Below, in pieces: positions 1-11,765 of a DNA stretch of 64,000 nucleotides. The stretch is from NCBI GenBank assembly GCA_035079385.1, contig JAVHKY010000004.1:14911001-14975000 (forward strand), given 5' to 3'. The first letter of the stretch is position 1. Every line of letters starts with the position of its first letter. The stretch comes from Aspidiotus rigidus. Its lineage: Eukaryota > Arthropoda > Insecta > Hemiptera > Diaspididae. The notes under the pieces are model-generated. The model did no database searches, was not told the DNA's origin, and saw nothing but the letters and a program-made list of their open reading frames with translations. A program made the position numbers and the translations under genes.

Positions 1-55
1 TTGAGAGACGAAAGGCTGTGCCCTGATGAGATGATTTGGGAACCGCAGAAAGATT

Positions 56-262
56 TTAAATTGTAGGCCGGAGAGGGAGAGCAATCAGTGATCGAGGAGG
101 AGAGCAAAACTTGTTTGCAACTAGATCCACTGCGTCGTGTTCCGGTAGACCAATATGACCAGGGGTCCAGAGGAAAACAATTGAAGACAGAGAAAATGTT
201 ACGGTATGCAGGAGGATGAAAATGCGCCGAACAAAAGAATTGAAAGAGTAGGGGTTTTGCAT
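56..262 (-). mobile_element. Jockey-like non-LTR retrotransposon fragment (RNase H)
   Basis: A short minus-strand reading frame contains the motif TPGHIGLPEHDAVDLVA. This matches the C-terminal part of the RNase H domain of Jockey-type retrotransposons, and the longer copy at 7.6-9.8 kb has IPGHTNFPDHDAVDQAA at the same place. Only about 70 codons remain and no other part of an element is recognisable around it, so this is a dead remnant. Confidence 0.7.
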
Positions 263-955
263 GGCTTGGAGGGACGACAGAGAGGGTCAGAGAGGAGAAG
301 GAATTTATAAGGTTGAAGTGAGTAAGGCAGGAATAGATGGTAGACAGTTTGACAAAATATATGAAGGTCGAGTTTTTCATACGAAAAGAGTGAGACTTCA
401 CCAAAAACTGAAAGTTTTGGTCAACATTTTCTTTTTCTTTCTTTTTCTGCAGCCTTAGCTTCGATGATTTCAAACCGGCAACTTTCAAAACAATTCGCCG
501 TCTGCCAAAAATTCCTGAAATTCAAGATTAGGATTAATGTCGACTTCAGAGGTATTTTCATAAGCAGTCAGATTTTTTAAAAATATTGATTGCTGGAATT
601 TGGATAAGTTTGATATCTTGGATATAAGAAGAGTTTCACTCTCTACGACGTGCATTTTTGTTGCGTTAAGTTTGTGAATTTGGCAGCTTTCACGCTGAAT
701 TTCTGAAATTGATGATGAGTTTGCCAAATTGCTTGTTCTGATTTTCTCTCACATGAACTTCAAACAGAGGAGGGCATTCAAAATTTTTCACCTTACTTGA
801 ACATCTTGTTCCTGGTATAGGAGACGTTTCAAAAGCTATTTAAATTTTAGGACGAGATAATAATCTTCAAAGATTCTATGAAAAATTCTTACTCACAAAT
901 TAATGAGACGAGCAATAGTAGGAGACGTGAACAACTTTTCAGGAAATACCTTATA

Positions 956-2152
956 TCTATTATATAAAGAGAAGTTGCAAAATTGCAAATCCATTTAACT
1001 TTATTCCTATTTCACCTACGAACTTGGAATTTGTTTCCATTGCTTTAGCTTGCGTACGAGAAGGTTTATGCGTAATAAATTTGAAATTACGAAATCAGGC
1101 GAATGGCGTGTAGTATATATCTTTGTGCTTGGGGGGAGGGGGGGGGGGGTCATGAATGATTCAAGAGATGAAAAATCTGTATCATTCATTAATTTATTGA
1201 TTGAAAATGCTAAGCAATCATTTTTGTTGACGTTCATCGAAAATTAATATGTGCTAGGCAATCATTTTTGGAAAATGGTTCTTTTTAACCGGAGAACTTT
1301 TGAATACCCATACTATGAGTAATCGAATAGTGTAGGGTTACGATAAAGATTTTGCTTAGCAATTATCTGAAGAACTGGTGGTTGTCTTTCATTATTTCAA
1401 ATTTAACGTGAGGATTAAGAAAAGAAAAACAATTCACGTCAATTTCGAAAATTCGATATCGAAGTCACGGATGTCTCACTTTATTGCAATCTAATTGGAA
1501 TGCCAAAACGCAAGAAAGCAAATATCTAGGGTAGTTGACGAACAAAGGGATGAGGGCTCGTGTCAATTCCGAAATTTTGACATCAGAAAATAATGTGGAA
1601 AATGGGAAGGGATAATAGATCTTCTCATTTTCTTAATAATTTGCGTAAGTACAACAATGCGCTCTCAATGACTTCTTTAGGGTGTAATGAAGTTCCAAAC
1701 ATATTTACAACTTTCAAAATTTTTGGACAATTGTATCATTATATAGGAAGTTATCTACCTCCTTTAACAATCCACAAAAAATGACAAATTTTTCAGCATA
1801 CACCCAGAAAGAAGAATGCGCAAAGGATCTTCTAAAAAGACGGCATCCAACTATCACAAAAGATATTAAGAACGAGATGAAAGTGTGAAACAAAATACCA
1901 ACGATAAAAAAATGAAATTGAAAAATTGGAAATTAGATTAGAAATTGAACTAAAAGAATACTAATGATAAATAAATATCAAGAATTTTGAAAATAATTTG
2001 AAATTTTATAATATTTAGCGGGCTTACGGCTTGTCTATTATATAAAGAGAAGTTGCAAAATTGCAAATCCATATACCTAGTCTTTTTTGTAGAGCACCTA
2101 CAACCTTAGAATTGTTTTCCATTGCTTTAGCTTGCCTAGGAGAGGATTTATG
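956..2152. repeat. Pair of 118-bp dispersed direct repeats
   Basis: Positions 956-1073 and 2034-2152 share a nearly identical 40-base start (TCTATTATATAAAGAGAAG and onward). They then share a diverged stretch ending in TTTCCATTGCTTTAGCTTGC. The copies lie in the same orientation 1.08 kb apart. They are probably two members of a dispersed family, or the edges of one decayed element; the sequence between them has no recognisable coding domain. Confidence 0.6.
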
Positions 2153-3354
2153 CTAACAAAATCAGGGGAGAGGAGGGTATTATAAAAACCTTGAAGTAGG
2201 AAAGAGGAGGACTCCTTTCGCCCACAACTCCCGGGAAAAGCCGCGTTTGCCAAGTATTGTTACAGAAGAGCCATCAATTTCACTTGATTAAATTCTGATT
2301 AATCCATAAGGCTACTACAGTTTGGCTCCTTGATTGCCTCGAGGAAGTTGAAATTGTCGCCCTTTCGTCTACCATTTCTACAACAAGTATGAATCATCAC
2401 GTTCCTCCCCTAACGTTTATCCTATCAATGATTAGTTCGTACTGTAGATGTAAAGATGTAATGTTTTTAATTTGGAACTTCAGCATCAGATGATGTCTAG
2501 CCTAGCTTGGTCGTTTCTTTATAAAAAATCATCTTTACGTGACTGTAGCTTTCTTTGATTACGTATTTATGACGTCTCGTAATTTTGAGCAGGCGCGGAT
2601 CCACAGGGGGATGGGGGAAATTTCCCCCTAAAGAAATCCTCCAAAAAACAACAAAAAATCTGTAGTTTCGAAAGAAATGTAAAAAAAAAAAAGGTCCTTC
2701 AGACTTTTTTTGGATTATTTCCGCTCCCCCAACCGCCTGTTTGAGGAGACTCACGACGTTGGAAGTCATGAATTTGATCACAAAAAGCTCTCGATTTCCG
2801 GATTTGGCTACCACGTGAATTTACGGTTGAATTTTGGAAGATTCTCAAGTCCGAGCTAAGCTTGTATATTGGGATGTTGAAAAATTTGATTCAGAATGAT
2901 TGAGGAACTTTTTTCAAAAGTTTTTAGGCTGACAAAAATTAAGAATTGAGAAACCGCAAAAACAATTAAAATAACTACCATCCGTAGTGAAGCTGTCTAA
3001 AGAAATAGATGAATTTTTTTCTCTTTTTCGGGCAATTATCCTTATTTTTTTCAAATACCCCCGAATAATAGACTTGTTCTCGTCGATTTCTGAACTTATT
3101 TCAATTTTAACGGGGAACCCGTTGTCCCTTTCGTATGGGAGCATTTTCAGGAAATTTTTGCGTCCGCGAACTTGAGTGGTCCAAGGTTGATTCTAAGGTT
3201 ACAGGACTTGGAAAAATTTCGACTTTTCAGCTTCATCATAATAGATGGAAGACTTGGAAAAATTTTCACTTCCAAGCTATATATGATAGGAGGACTTCCA
3301 AGCTACAAAAAATATAGGAGAGGAACTTGGGAAAATTTCGCCTTCGAGGAATTA

Positions 3355-4060
3355 GGCCGTAATGTTGACCGAAAATCGACTGTAGGTCGACTCATTGTTG
3401 GCGTTGAAATGGAGTCGACTTGTGGTCGATAAAAAATTCGAAAAAGTCGACTCGAAATCAACGTCGATTTTCAGTCGACAAAAAATTTGAATTCTGTCTG
3501 ATGATGTCGACCTGTTTTCGACGCCATATCGTCCTGTTTGTTTCTGCAACTTCACTACTCGCATATAAGTTACGTATATTCACGGTTACTTAAGGAGGCA
3601 TCAACATACTATATTTTACGGTTGAGCTGCGAAATAGACCTCATATCGACGTTGATGTAAAGTGAACGAAAACTCATGTACTTTAAATCGACTACCTTTT
3701 CATCGACCTCATTTCCGGACGAGTGAAATTTTATAATTCATTTTTGATGTCCATTTAGGGTATGTACAAGCATCATTTACTCCAAATTGATTTCTTATCG
3801 ACGTCGAATCGAAGTTTATCACAATCTGTTCACTCACGATCGACTTGATTTTCACGTCGATTGCAAAACTCAGGTTAAAACGGATGAGTCGATTTGCAGT
3901 CGTTTGGGGTCGATTTCTGGTCGACATATCCCGGAACTATTCGACAGTCATTATCGACGTCAAAATTGTGTCAACTACTTACTGAAATAAAGGAGCGATA
4001 TGACGTCGAATTGACGTCAAATCGACATGGTTCAACGGCCAGTCTGGCAGTACTATCAGA
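3355..4060. repeat. GTCGA/TCGAC-rich degenerate tract
   Basis: At least twenty GTCGA or TCGAC words occur in about 700 bases, usually within short phrases such as GGTCGACTC, AAATCGACTG or TATCGACGTC. Spacing is irregular, so it is not a simple satellite. Read on the minus strand, some stretches give recurring Phe-x-Ser-Thr-x-Ser-Arg-Phe words. It may be a decayed minisatellite or old repetitive coding sequence. Confidence 0.5.
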
Positions 4061-4964
4061 AATTCCTCTTCTGAGACCAGCTGAGTTCTAAACTCCCAGC
4101 TTTTGATTTCTAAATTTTCTTCAAATTTTTCAAACAACATTTCCGAAAAGTATCATTTCGAATACCAAACTTTTCATTTATAGTGCGAGCTCGAGCTAAT
4201 CTAGCCTTAAGTTCCATTGTTTTGAAATTTTCTGGAAATTTCCAAAGCATTGTATCAAGGTGGCAATGACGTTTTAGAAATGACTGCTCTTGAGATATTC
4301 AAATACTCAATCAAAATTATTTTTAAATTCAGCGCACCCCACCTGGAGGTAATATTGTTTCGGCCAAATACCGGGTTTTCAACATTTTTGGTATTCCTTA
4401 GTAAAACAGTCGTACCAAAAATTCCTCTTCTTAGACCAATCCTTTACCCCGCTTCAAATTTTCTTCTAAATTAACAACTCCAACTAGAACCTAACAACGA
4501 ACATTTTCAGGATACGAAAAATTCTTCTTCTTAGGCTATCATAAATACTGAACCATTTACTTCTCCAGATTCAGCAAAACCTACCAAAAATCGACGCACT
4601 CTAACCAAACACTGAATTTCAAGCATTCTCGAGGTACTGTACTTCTCGCCGAGTATTACTATACTTCGGGAACTCTTCTTTTCGGCTCACAACCACTAAA
4701 TCTGGATTTTCTCAAATTTTTTCAAATCAGAGACCGAAGCACAAATTCTGAAAAATTCCAAAATCCCCTTTCTAATTTCTTCATAGCGATGTTTTTTGTC
4801 TCGACACTTTGATTCCTAGATTGAATCAAATTTTCGATCTGTGAACCCGTCGTGACTGTTTCTAGGACAAGCCGTACCAAAGAGGTGCAAAAATGGAGAC
4901 GTTTTCCTAATCATCAAAAATTATGTCCCGTAATAACCGACATCTGTTTGTTTCCCTTCGACAG

Positions 4965-5197
4965 CATCCAAAATAAGCCACCTTAAGCAGTTGCTCTGCC
5001 ACATGGTCGCGACAAGTTGTCCAGAACCAGAATCGTTGAAGGCGCTCTTTAATCTCACTCGAATACTTAGAACCCACGAACGACTCCGCGGTTCGAGGTC
5101 ATCATCGCATGTACAAGATGAAAGCTTCCTTCGACTTCTGCGTCGTCATTCCTCCGCGACAGAACAAAGAACGCGTATACACGAATTATACCAGTAA
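4965..5197 (+). CDS. Candidate 3'-terminal coding exon, unknown protein
   Basis: After a good 3' splice site (TTTCCCTTCGACAG at 4951-4964), two leading bases are followed by 76 open codons and a TAA stop at 5195-5197. The peptide is Arg- and Ser-rich (for example THERLRGSRSSSHVQDESF), ends in RTRIHELYQ, and resembles no family I recognise. Its composition is more gene-like than the flanking repeats, and it is followed by unusually CpG-rich sequence that could be a long 3' UTR, with AATAAA near 5265. No upstream exon was found in the window, so the rest of the gene would lie to the left or have been lost. It could also be a chance frame. Confidence 0.4.
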
Positions 5198-6650
5198 TAA
5201 AAACTTGTTACCCTCCTTAACTTCACAATTTACAACTCTTCCCAAATTATATCGTTTAAGCGGTATAATAAAGTACTCGACGATGATTTGCAGTACTTAC
5301 ATCCAATTTGCCCGTACGGGAACCACACACCAACACGCGATTACGACGGAAACGAAAGCGTATGCGTGCTTAAAACGCGAAAGCATGCTATTCATGGCAT
5401 AATACCTTCCGTCGGATTAATTAATTTTGTATATCGAGCGAAAAAGCAAAATTCTTCCTCCGCACGCACAAATAACAAATGCACAGAAAAACGATCGCAC
5501 TCATTTGTATTGTAAGAAATCCGGATTTAAAAACACCTACGTTTTATTTAGACGCAGCATCCTTCGATCGAACAAACGCTCGACGAACCACATTATTATA
5601 ATTTTCTATCTTGTATAACCACGCGCTTTTACGTTAACAATATACCGAAAAAAGATAGTACAGAATTTCATTAATTAAGCTTTGGAATTTGGAAAATTCG
5701 TCCACAACTCTCCCGAAGTACAGATAATCCTGGCTAAGTGACGAAGCATTCGTAACTATATAGTTTTTTTTATATTTTTTTTAATAATCGGACGGATTAA
5801 CGTATCTCGAGCTCGCACGAAAGTTGATAACGTTCTGCCGGTCCGACGCAATTGAACTCAATTTAGTACCGACGCGAGTAGACGTCTAAGCCAAACTAAA
5901 CAAAAATACGCCGACACACGCGGATGATGGAGATGAAAAAAAGAAAAAAAGAAGAAAGAACGCGCGAGAGAAAAAAAAAATGAAGAAGAAACTTCGAAGT
6001 ACCGAGCGCTCCGCACCGAAATCACAGTTTAAAAGAGCAACACAGATTTCGGATCACGATTAACCCTAGTAGACCAATAATTTGTCGGAACATGTTCTAA
6101 TTAGGGGTTCGTAACATACGAGAGGCGAAACTGTGAGCGCGGGATTACGGGAGAAACACCGAGGCAGCGAGTGCCGAAGAGCGAACCGATAAAGGGGCAA
6201 TGGGGAACGAATGCTGAATGGGCAACTGCTGGAGAACGCCAGCGTTACTACACGGTCGTAGTAAGCGGTAGGACGGTACGTGCGAGTACGCGTTGCGCGG
6301 CCCGCGGCCCGCCACTTCTCGACCCGTTACTCGCGAACAACATTTTATGTACGCGGGCACCGCACTACTCGACGAATGACGACTAGAATCCAAAATGAAC
6401 AAAGGTCTACATACACACCATACTACAGTTTAATACGAGTATGTCGAAAGGGTAAATTTGGGTACAGTTCGCCCACGAGACGAGTACATAATACAAGAGT
6501 TCATTGCAACAGTGCTGTAACGCGGTATTTTCACCTCACGCGCGTAATACCTCGCCGCTGGAACCTTTCGCCGCGATCTTTTTACCTTTTAATGAAGTGT
6601 GACCGGAACTGGTAACTGGACTTAGCTTTGTCATTCTTCCTCCTTTCGTT
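5198..6650. other. CpG-rich non-coding tract (UTR- or promoter-like)
   Basis: This stretch stands out from the AT-rich surroundings. Between about 5800 and 6560 it is dense in CpG (for example GCGTTGCGCGGCCCGCGGCC near 6293) and has purine-rich runs near 5940-5980. No frame has a recognisable domain. It could be the 3' UTR of the exon ending at 5197, or a promoter/5' UTR of an unrecognised gene on either strand. Confidence 0.4.
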
Positions 6651-6799
6651 CTGCCTTTTAGTCATGAGCATATCCACAATACACCTGGTCTGAATATCGT
6701 ATTCGATGAGCCACTATCGTCTCAAAAAGTTCAAACTATAGTCACTAGAATTCGTATTCAACAATATTACATAAGCTTAGTAGCCGCAAATTGGGCAGA

Positions 6800-7392
6800 A
6801 AGTGGCTATCAACGATAGAAATGTGAAAGTAGAAAGGGATGTACTGCAAAGAGCAAGCTTGAGTAGCAACGAGCGCTTTCGGTTTGGAAGCCGTCATGAA
6901 GCTAGACATGAAAGCAACTTATTCAAGACTGCTATAAATTACCTGGACTTGACGATCTCTGAAAGAAATGGTGTGCATGAGTTGGCGATCGACAGAAACG
7001 ATACTTCGACCGACATTGTAGGCCACGGGTCGTCATTTTGTCCTGTGCTACGTTTGATAGCATGATCCACCGACTTACCCACATCACGTTGAGTCAGTCC
7101 GCTTTCCTAGAAGAATTTGATGAACATTGGACACTCGGTAAGAGTGAATGAGATCAATTTATGGTTCGTAGAAAAATTGCACGGAAATGTCTCAATTCCA
7201 CCAGCTCATTCCATCGTGATTTGAACCATGAAAAAAGGAAGCGATGGATCAAGCTCCCATGTCTGAGGAAGTTCTTTCGACAGTTGGGCCGCATCCTTCG
7301 CTCATTTGGCTTTCGTTCAGCGTTCTACAACCCGGCATGTCGAGCCAGCGCTGTCCCCGACGAGTATACGCCGTATACTCTCAAGAAATGAA
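6800..7392 (+). mobile_element. Penelope-like element fragment (RT C-terminal part)
   Basis: Two frames carry PLE landmarks in order. INYLDLTI followed by ELAIDRNDTSTDIV (about 6935-7015) corresponds to the FLDLTI...RKPTxTD segment after the RT active site. KRKRWIKLPCLRKFFRQLGR (about 7217-7290) matches the downstream PLE connector region. Stop codons and frame changes separate them, so the copy is dead. It is one of four PLE remnants in the window. Confidence 0.65.
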
Positions 7393-7483
7393 TCAAAAAG
7401 TAGGAAAAAATATGATTTTTATGAATGGGAAATAACACAAATGTAAAAGTAAAATGAATCACCTTATCTAAAGTTTTGCGATG

Positions 7484-9908
7484 CAAAGCGTGAGTAAACC
7501 TGTCTGTATGATGGGTGAACTTTGTACATAGTAGTGTACAAATGCACATCTTGTCTTTGGTTTTCGAAGACCACAAATTCTCCCTATACTCTATCTTCTT
7601 TGATCTCCAAGAGGCCTTTCCCCGGGTATGGAGACACCTCATCTCTACCGAACTTTACGAAATTGGTCTCCGAGGCCACCTCCCTAACATCCTACAAACT
7701 TTTCTCAACGACAGAACCCTCCTAGTAAGAATCAATAACATAACCTCCCCTCCCCTTTCGGTCCAAAATGGAGTCCCTCAAGGAGAAGTCTTCAGTGTCT
7801 TCTAATAGCAATAAATGATATCACCAAATTAATGTGTAAACCCCCCCCCCCTCACCCAGCGTCTTTTCGCTGATGACTATAACATCACTATCCGTTCAGC
7901 AAATCCGCAAAGAGCCCACAGACTCCTACAGGATACCCTTAACTCAATCACCACATGGACATCAAAAAGAGGATTTAGATTTTCTTCCTCGAAAACCTAC
8001 TCAGTTATTTTCAAAAAAAGAAATCCTATCCCCTCCTTACCTCCTCTAATTTTACAAAACTTCCAAATCCCATCTCGTAACTACGGCAAACTTCTCGGCT
8101 TACATTTTGACCAAAAACTTACCTGGCCCCCCCCCCCCCCCCACATTAAAACCCTCGAAGCCAAATGCACACGCGCTCTAAACATAATAAAATACATATC
8201 TCATCCATCTAAAGGCTGCAACAGAAAGTTACTCCTTCTTCTACACAAAAGTCTTATTCGCTCAAAATTAGATTACGGTTCCCCGATCTACAACACAGCG
8301 AAAAAAAACCGTCCTTGCCTTACTCGACCCCATCCAGACATCTTCTCTCAGGATTGCCCTGGGAGCTTATCGCACCAGCCCCAAACTTAGCCTGTGTGCA
8401 GAAGCCCCAGATCCTCCCCTTCACTTTCGAAGGCTCATCCTAACCTCCAACTTTTTATCCTCTGTAGCACAATTCCCACAACTTCCAATCTATAACCGAA
8501 TCTTTCACCACAATCACAACCAATCCTCCACCAAACATATTCGCCTTCAATTCAATCACCTGATCAACAAACCGTTCATAGCACATCCCCTAGAACCCAT
8601 ATACACAACCTTCCCCCCTTGGACCTTCCCTCAACCTAAAATACGCCTAGATCTCACAGAAATCCCAAAATCTGACAAACCTGGTTTTACCCAACATATC
8701 AACAAACTACTTCAAGAATACCCTGACCATTCACTTTGCCTCACCGATGGGTCGAAAACACCTACTAAAGCAGCTTACGCATACTCCATCGACGGGGAAA
8801 TATCTTCTCATCGCATCCGAAATATAGCCTCTATTTTTACAGCCGAACTGATGGCCATTTTTTCCTGCCTTTCCTACCTCTCTCAACTACCCCCAAACGG
8901 TAAAATCATTATTCTCACTGACTCACTTTCTTCACTCCACTCCCTTTCAGACGCGTACAACTGTAACCCTATAATCCAACGCATCTTTCTCACACTACTC
9001 ACTTTGGAAACAATCAACACTCAAATTATCTTCATATGGATCCCTGGACACACCAATTTCCCCGACCACGACGCAGTTGATCAAGCCGCTAAACAAGCTA
9101 CCACCCTCAGTCAAATAACTGATAATTCACCCCTACCAACCCTAGATTACAAAAATTACTATCGTTCTCTCATCACACAATCATGGAACACTCTTTGGGA
9201 AAATCAAACAAATAATAAACTTCTCAGTATCAAAAAAACCCCGGTTCCTTGGGTATCCTCCATTCAAAACACGAGAAGAGAAGAAGTAATTCTCTCTCGT
9301 CTCAGAATTGGTCACACAAAAATTACTCACACCCACCTCATCAGTCCCTACATCCTAACCCCTCCCTCATGTCCCCACTGCCAAAAAGACAAATTAACAG
9401 TGGAACACTTTTTTTCATGCCCCAGACTTTTACCCCTTCGCTCTTCTTCGAATACCCCCTCTTCACTCACCCAAGCACTCAAAAACAACCAGGACATAAT
9501 TTCGAATACCCTACATTACCTACGACAAACTGACTTTTACGCTCACATCTGAACACATACATCGACTATACCTCTACAACCTTATACATACACGCATTGT
9601 AAACTTTTACACACCATTACCTGAAACAGTTACACTCGACATTATATTCCATCCTCTTATCCTTCCTCACTTTTCCTTACTCTACCAACTTCCTTAAAAC
9701 CTCCCTTTCTTATGTGTTATTTATAATAATTATTACTTTCATAACTTTTGTAACGCCGAGCCAATAGCCCTCGTGCAGCTCTAGTGCTCGTGAAAAAAAA
9801 AAAAAAAAAAAGCTTGTGTAAAACTGCCTGTATGCTATGGTCGGGTCATCGGGTGAGCATTTTAGATGATAGTACACAAATACATTTTGTCTCAGATTTC
9901 TATGAAAC
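7484..9908. repeat. Imperfect direct repeats flanking the non-LTR element
   Basis: About 85 bases before the retrotransposon (7484-7568: AAGCGTGAGTAAACCTGTCTG and onward) resemble the 95 bases just after its A-tract (9811-9908: AAGCTTGTGTAAAACTGCCTG and onward). Both run through TGTACAAATRCA and TTTTGTCT-type words. The match is diverged and gapped, so this is not an ordinary target-site duplication. It may be a local duplication that the element later entered. Confidence 0.4.
7565..9811 (+). mobile_element. Jockey-like non-LTR retrotransposon, 5'-truncated
   Basis: Reverse transcriptase motifs run in order across broken frames. DLQEAFPRVWRHLI and NGVPQGEVFSVF lie at about 7600-7800, and the catalytic FADD box (LFADDYNI, about 7864) follows. 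The thumb and connector come next, then RNase H from about 8730 (LTDGSK, TAELMA, LTDSLSSLHSL, WIPGHTNFPDHDAVDQAAKQ). A C-terminal zinc-knuckle-like segment (CPHCQKDKLTVEHFFSC) ends in a stop at 9550-9552. A short 3' UTR leads to an A-tract at 9794-9811, the expected 3' end. The endonuclease and 5' part are missing, frameshifts occur near 7805 and 8300, and two long C-runs (about 7840 and 8131) interrupt the frame, so it is dead. RNase H alone remains open for 233 codons. Confidence 0.9.
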
Positions 9909-9967
9909 ATGTTGCATGAATGTCTGTGCAGTGTGCAGTTAGATATATTGTGTATGCGTACTAAATA

Positions 9968-11765
9968 ATGTCTAGTTTTAAACGTGGTCCACTGGATGAT
10001 TTCTTTTCGGGTGAGAGTAAAAGACGAAAAGTTATTCCTACAAATGACTCTCCTTCAGTTCTGGAAGCCAATATATCAACTACCTTAACTTGGCCTGAAC
10101 AATGGAGTGCAGCACAAGCTCAAGAGTTCCAAATGAAAAATCCATGGTTGAGCTGGCGAGGAGGTGAATTAGGCTGTTCATTTTGTACCGAAGGCAAAAG
10201 TGATGTGCACTTTCAAGAGAGAAGTGCTGCGAAAAAAATACGGGTTTCACAGGAATGGACCGAATTTCTCGTCCAAGCAGCTGGGAGCAATCGAATTAAT
10301 CAGCTGGCTTCACTTCGAAGTAAAATAAAGAAGTATGCGGAGACTGAGGTGCATGTTTTAGCAGAAAACATCATGCAGAAGGGAAAGCGAGAAAATATTG
10401 GAAACAATGTTTGAGCATGTATCCGATAAAGTCATGAATGCCAATCAGAGAATTTTTAGAACGGCGTACTGCTTAGCGAAAAATCATCGACCCTTTCTGC
10501 AGTTTGAAGAATTAGTTGAACTACAGCAATTCAATGGATTAGATATGGGGACTACTTTACACAGTCGATACACCGCCATACGGATTGTTCATACCATAGC
10601 AGGGGAGATGCGCAGACGCCTCATTTCCAGTCTTATTCAATCTAATTCAAAATTCAGCACATGGGTGGACGAATCAACCACTGTGAGCACTAAATGCACG
10701 CTAATTGTAGACATTCTATCATACTTTGGTGGCGAGTATCCTATGATAGCATTCCTCACTTTGATTGAACTTGATGGACAAGATGCTGAAAGCATTGTGA
10801 ATGCCTAATTGACTCATTTAGACCGTGCTGGCATACCAATGTCTTTTGCTTTGAAGAACTGGGTTGCATTTGCGAGTGATGGTGCTGCTCTGATGACTAG
10901 AAAAAATGCTGGAGTCGGTAAATTACTCAGTGAGAAGATGAAAGGACTCTTTTTGTGGAACTGTTTGTGCCATCGTATTGAATTGTCGGTTCGAGATGTT
11001 ATAAAGGACTGTACAGGCGTCTCCTGTTTCCAGGCTTTCATAGGTAAACTGTATACTTATTACCATCAGAGTCCAAAAAACTGTAGAGGCTTGGCAGAGA
11101 GTTGTGCACAGGTGGAAAATTGCTCGCATTTAGGATGTTCGTTGGTCAGCAAGTAGTTAACGGACTGTTAAAATTGTGTGGGAAAATTACCGAGGACTCT
11201 CTGCACACATGAGCAAGGGCACAGGTGCTACAGAAAAAGGCATAACAAGAAAGTTGCAATCTTATACTTTCCTTGAAGAATTTGCCCTTTTTTACGATGT
11301 CCTTGCTGAACTTAGCCTGCTGTCATGTGTTCTGCAATCCAGGTCTACTAATTTGATGAAAGCACATTCGGAAATGGACAGAACAATTAGAATCCTCGAG
11401 AGTCTGAAGGCACAACGAGGTGAAAAAGAGAAACAAATTTCGGATGCCATACAGAGAGGAGAACATGAGGGGGTGAAGATTACAGTGACTCACTCAGGAG
11501 GAATAAATCGGCTTCAATTCCTGCAAGGTTTAATTGACAGAATGCGCCAACGTTTGTTCAGTGACCCATTCAACAGTTCCTTACTTGCTGATTTGAAAGT
11601 AAGATATTCTTACATTTCTTCTGAATGTACATTTTGATTTTCATTTTCTTTGCAGGTCATTAATGCTTTTTACAGATTATTGACGAAGTACTGCGCACAG
11701 AAAACAATCCCTATTTCATCAGGGAACTCGAAAAATTTCCCTTCGAATTAACAAAAATTCCAGGA
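9968..11765 (+). pseudogene. hAT-derived KIAA1586/ZNF862-like gene, broken
   Basis: Four successive open pieces (9968-10414, 10398-10808, 10809-11156, 11176-11637) read together as one protein of the KIAA1586-like, hAT-transposase-derived kind. The N-terminus has a basic patch (SGESKRRKV) and a BED/TTF-like zinc finger (WLSWRGGELGCSFCTEGKSD). The RNase H-like core shows STWVDESTTVSTKCTLIVDI and FASDGAALMTRKNAGVGKLL, then the LWNCLCHRIELSV helix. Breaks are a frameshift near 10400, an in-frame TAA at 10806-10808, and another frameshift after the TAG at 11154-11156. A 57-bp intron (11599-11655, GTAAGA...TTTGCAG) is still recognisable before the last piece, so this is not a processed copy. The coding disruptions make it a pseudogene; the family assignment is from motif recognition by eye. 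Confidence 0.75.

Larger units (their letters stand above)
263..4964. other. Gene-poor region of degenerate repeats
   Basis: I see no convincing coding exon here. It holds a pair of about 118-bp direct repeats (956-1073 and 2034-2152) and a run at 2592 beginning CAGGCGCGGATCCAC, which resembles the ends of non-autonomous hAT-type repeats, although I found no matching second end. It also contains a GTCGA-rich patch (about 3355-4060) and loosely repeated text around 4060-4560, where phrases like AAATTCCTCTTCTTAGACCA recur. The short reading frames in it lack domains and splice logic. Confidence 0.5.
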
